Positions 31,400-32,660 of a stretch of DNA of 32,660 nucleotides are shown here, piece by piece (position 1 is the stretch's first letter; every line of letters begins with the position of its first letter). The position numbers and the translations under genes were made by a program. Below the pieces are notes generated by a model that was not told the DNA's origin, did no database searches, and saw only the letters and a program-made list of their open reading frames with translations. This DNA comes from Prevotellaceae bacterium UBA2448 (GTDB taxonomy: Bacteria; Bacteroidota; Bacteroidia; Bacteroidales; Bacteroidaceae). The stretch is from assembly GCA_002342585.1 (NCBI GenBank), contig DDQG01000010.1, positions 1 through 32,660 on the forward strand, written 5' to 3'.

Positions 31400-31782
31400 A
31401 TATAGAAGAGGTCAGAGAGTACACGTTGTCACTTCCAGGAGTGACCGAAGACCAGGCGTTTGGTGAAGACATCCTTAATTTCCGCTTGGAAGGAAAGATA
31501 TTCGTCTGCCTATGGTTAGGCGGTGGCAGGTATGATATGAAGGACGGAGTTTCAAGAATCGCCTTGAAGTTATCTCCAGACAGAAATATCGAACTTAGAG
31601 AACAATTCTCTACTGTGACACCTGCCTATCATTGGAACAAGACGCACTGGAGCGATGTTTATTACGAAGAAATGGACGAAGCAATAGTAAAAGGGTTGAT
31701 TAAAGAGTCATATCGGCTTATTATCTCCAAACTCCCAAAGTCTATTCGGGCGAAGTACATAGATTTAGAAGTAGCAAAATGA
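31396..31782 (+). CDS. MmcQ/YjbR family protein
   Basis: 128 residues. MNIEEVREYTLSLPGVTEDQAFGEDILNFRLEGKIFVCLWL, then IALKLSPDRNIELREQF, PAYHWNKTHWSDVYYE and a C-terminal helix pair form the MmcQ/YjbR (CyaY-like) fold. It is often annotated as DNA-binding on structural grounds; its role is not known. I use ATG at 31396, which overlaps the nitroreductase stop, rather than a TTG two codons earlier. The next gene overlaps by 4 bp. Confidence 0.9.
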   Translation: MNIEEVREYTLSLPGVTEDQAFGEDILNFRLEGKIFVCLWLGGGRYDMKDGVSRIALKLSPDRNIELREQFSTVTPAYHWNKTHWSDVYYEEMDEAIVKGLIKESYRLIISKLPKSIRAKYIDLEVAK

Positions 31783-31982
31783 TATTAAAGAAAAGAAAAA
31801 TCAAATATGCAGCCATCTTCTTTCTCTGCTGGTTTGCCCTCCTGGTCTTCCTTGTAGATGGAGTTTTGAAATTCCAGACACTGGTTGACTTCTTTGGGTC
31901 ATACATTTTGGTGGAGATAGCCTTATTACTATTGGTCATTCTACCCACATGGACAGTTTACAAATTCACAGAAGAACGATAA
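31779..31982 (+). CDS. Small membrane protein with two helices
   Basis: 67 residues: a basic start (MILKKRKIKYA), then two hydrophobic segments (about 10-27 and 38-58) and a short charged end. I do not recognise the family. The start overlaps the MmcQ/YjbR stop (ATGA), and the next membrane protein gene begins 16 bp later, so it is part of the operon. Confidence 0.65.
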   Translation: MILKKRKIKYAAIFFLCWFALLVFLVDGVLKFQTLVDFFGSYILVEIALLLLVILPTWTVYKFTEER

Positions 31983-31998
31983 ATCGGAATTTAGCGAA

Positions 31999-32391
31999 AT
32001 GGAAATTGTAAGGAAAATATTTTTGATGCTTCTTTGCTCATTCTTTGCGTTAGTGTTGCATCCGCTATTTCATACTATTGGGCTTGATTTCTATACGGAA
32101 TCACCGTTCATTGTTCTTCATATTGTATTGACCTACATTATCGTGGGTACTCTTATTTGGACATGGGTAGGGAAAAAAGTATGGTGGAAGCAAGGTGTGT
32201 CTATATTTGTTTGCATAAACATCGTGCTGGCCGCTATATTGCTGTACTGGATTAACATTACAATTAATGACGGAATGACAGGATTAATGTTTCTGTCTGG
32301 GAGTTTTTTTGATGGTTGTTTTTCTATAGTTCCAATCATGCTGTGCTGCTATTTGAATAATAGGTATTGGGGACACGATAGTCAGACTTGA
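31999..32391 (+). CDS. Four-helix membrane protein, unknown family
   Basis: 130 residues with about four membrane segments (roughly 6-24, 36-54, 65-86, 97-118) and few charged residues outside the loops (KKVWWKQG). I do not recognise it. The gap before it carries 'taaat..aatttagcg' text that recurs just after it, before the next gene. Base use is AT-rich like that of its small neighbour. Confidence 0.65.
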   Translation: MEIVRKIFLMLLCSFFALVLHPLFHTIGLDFYTESPFIVLHIVLTYIIVGTLIWTWVGKKVWWKQGVSIFVCINIVLAAILLYWINITINDGMTGLMFLSGSFFDGCFSIVPIMLCCYLNNRYWGHDSQT

Positions 32392-32433
32392 ATAAAAATG
32401 TAAATTCCAATTTAGCGGACAATAAAAACAAAT

Positions 32434-32660
32434 ATGAAAAAGCAACAATTCTCATTTCTCTGCGCTGGTCTCATGCTCACGGCATGCTGACAGCAGAACA
32501 AACAAGTAACGACTATGGATTTCGTAGACAACGTAAAGGTGGCACTCTCTGACAGCGGCCACATCAATCTGGACAACCTCCAATGGACGCGGGAGCCTGC
32601 CGCATGTGAAATCAAGAATGATACCATTCGCATCACTACCGCTCCGAAGACCGACCTCTG
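32434..32660 (+). pseudogene. DUF1349-type lipoprotein gene, interrupted by an early stop and cut by the window end
   Basis: From the ATG at 32434 the frame reads MKKQQFSFLCAGLMLTAC, a lipoprotein signal ending in the lipobox Cys, and then TGA at 32488-32490. The same frame continues with QQNKQVTTMDFVDNV and DNLQWTREPAACEIKNDTI plus RITTAPKTDL to the window end, matching the start of DUF1349 (a concanavalin-like beta-sandwich, often near carbohydrate proteins). In an intact gene the TGA would probably be GGA (Gly), one base change. Either the copy is inactive, a sequencing error is present, or translation starts at the internal ATG at 32515, which would give a cytoplasmic form without a signal. 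Confidence 0.65.

Noticed and set aside
1..32660. CRISPR arrays, IS elements, complete tRNA or rRNA genes
   Set aside because: No regularly spaced repeats with unique spacers, no transposase or integrase reading frame, and no complete cloverleaf or rRNA sequence was recognised by reading both strands. A tRNA scan was not possible here.

Overview
The window looks like chromosomal DNA from a Bacteroidales bacterium, most likely Prevotella or a close relative. The evidence is type IX secretion genes (porU, porV), a DUF4290 gene, a 'smalltalk' micro-protein gene, MurA with Asp in place of the active-site Cys, and promoters with the Bacteroidetes -7 box TAnnTTTG. Intergenic DNA is full of short oligonucleotide repeats. 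The genus is inferred from protein flavour only.

Left part (1-4.8 kb), accessory in character: gene-poor DNA with a strongly foldable, 6S-like RNA candidate (about 216-342); a lone smalltalk gene (640-753); a Zur/Fur-type regulator divergent from a zinc/cadmium P-type ATPase with a His-rich N-terminus, with a palindromic operator candidate between them; and an AT-rich RelB/PIN toxin-antitoxin pair. A 26-nt sequence lies at both edges of the regulator-ATPase pair in inverted orientation and recurs near 30.3 kb.

Centre (4.8-24.2 kb), mostly housekeeping: a minus-strand group (ABC-F ATPase, small membrane protein, OmpH/Skp-like lipoprotein), a plus-strand AddB-like nuclease, then one tightly packed minus-strand series from 21942 to 10469: tsaB, DUF4290, murA, rimM, dxr, rseP, FAH-family, porU, porV, ispF. 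This combines tRNA modification, peptidoglycan synthesis, ribosome maturation, two steps of the MEP isoprenoid pathway, a site-2 protease and the type IX sortase with its partner. Divergent from tsaB runs yicC, gmk and a HAD phosphatase.

Right part (24.2-32.7 kb): an AraC regulator divergent from an MFS sugar porter and a large DUF5107-TPR protein, probably a small sugar-use locus without SusC/D; a 741-bp gene-free stretch with a G-rich tandem repeat; an overlapping operon (nitroreductase, MmcQ/YjbR, two small membrane proteins); and the start of a DUF1349 lipoprotein gene with an in-frame stop just after its lipobox. No rRNA, complete tRNA, IS element or CRISPR array was seen.
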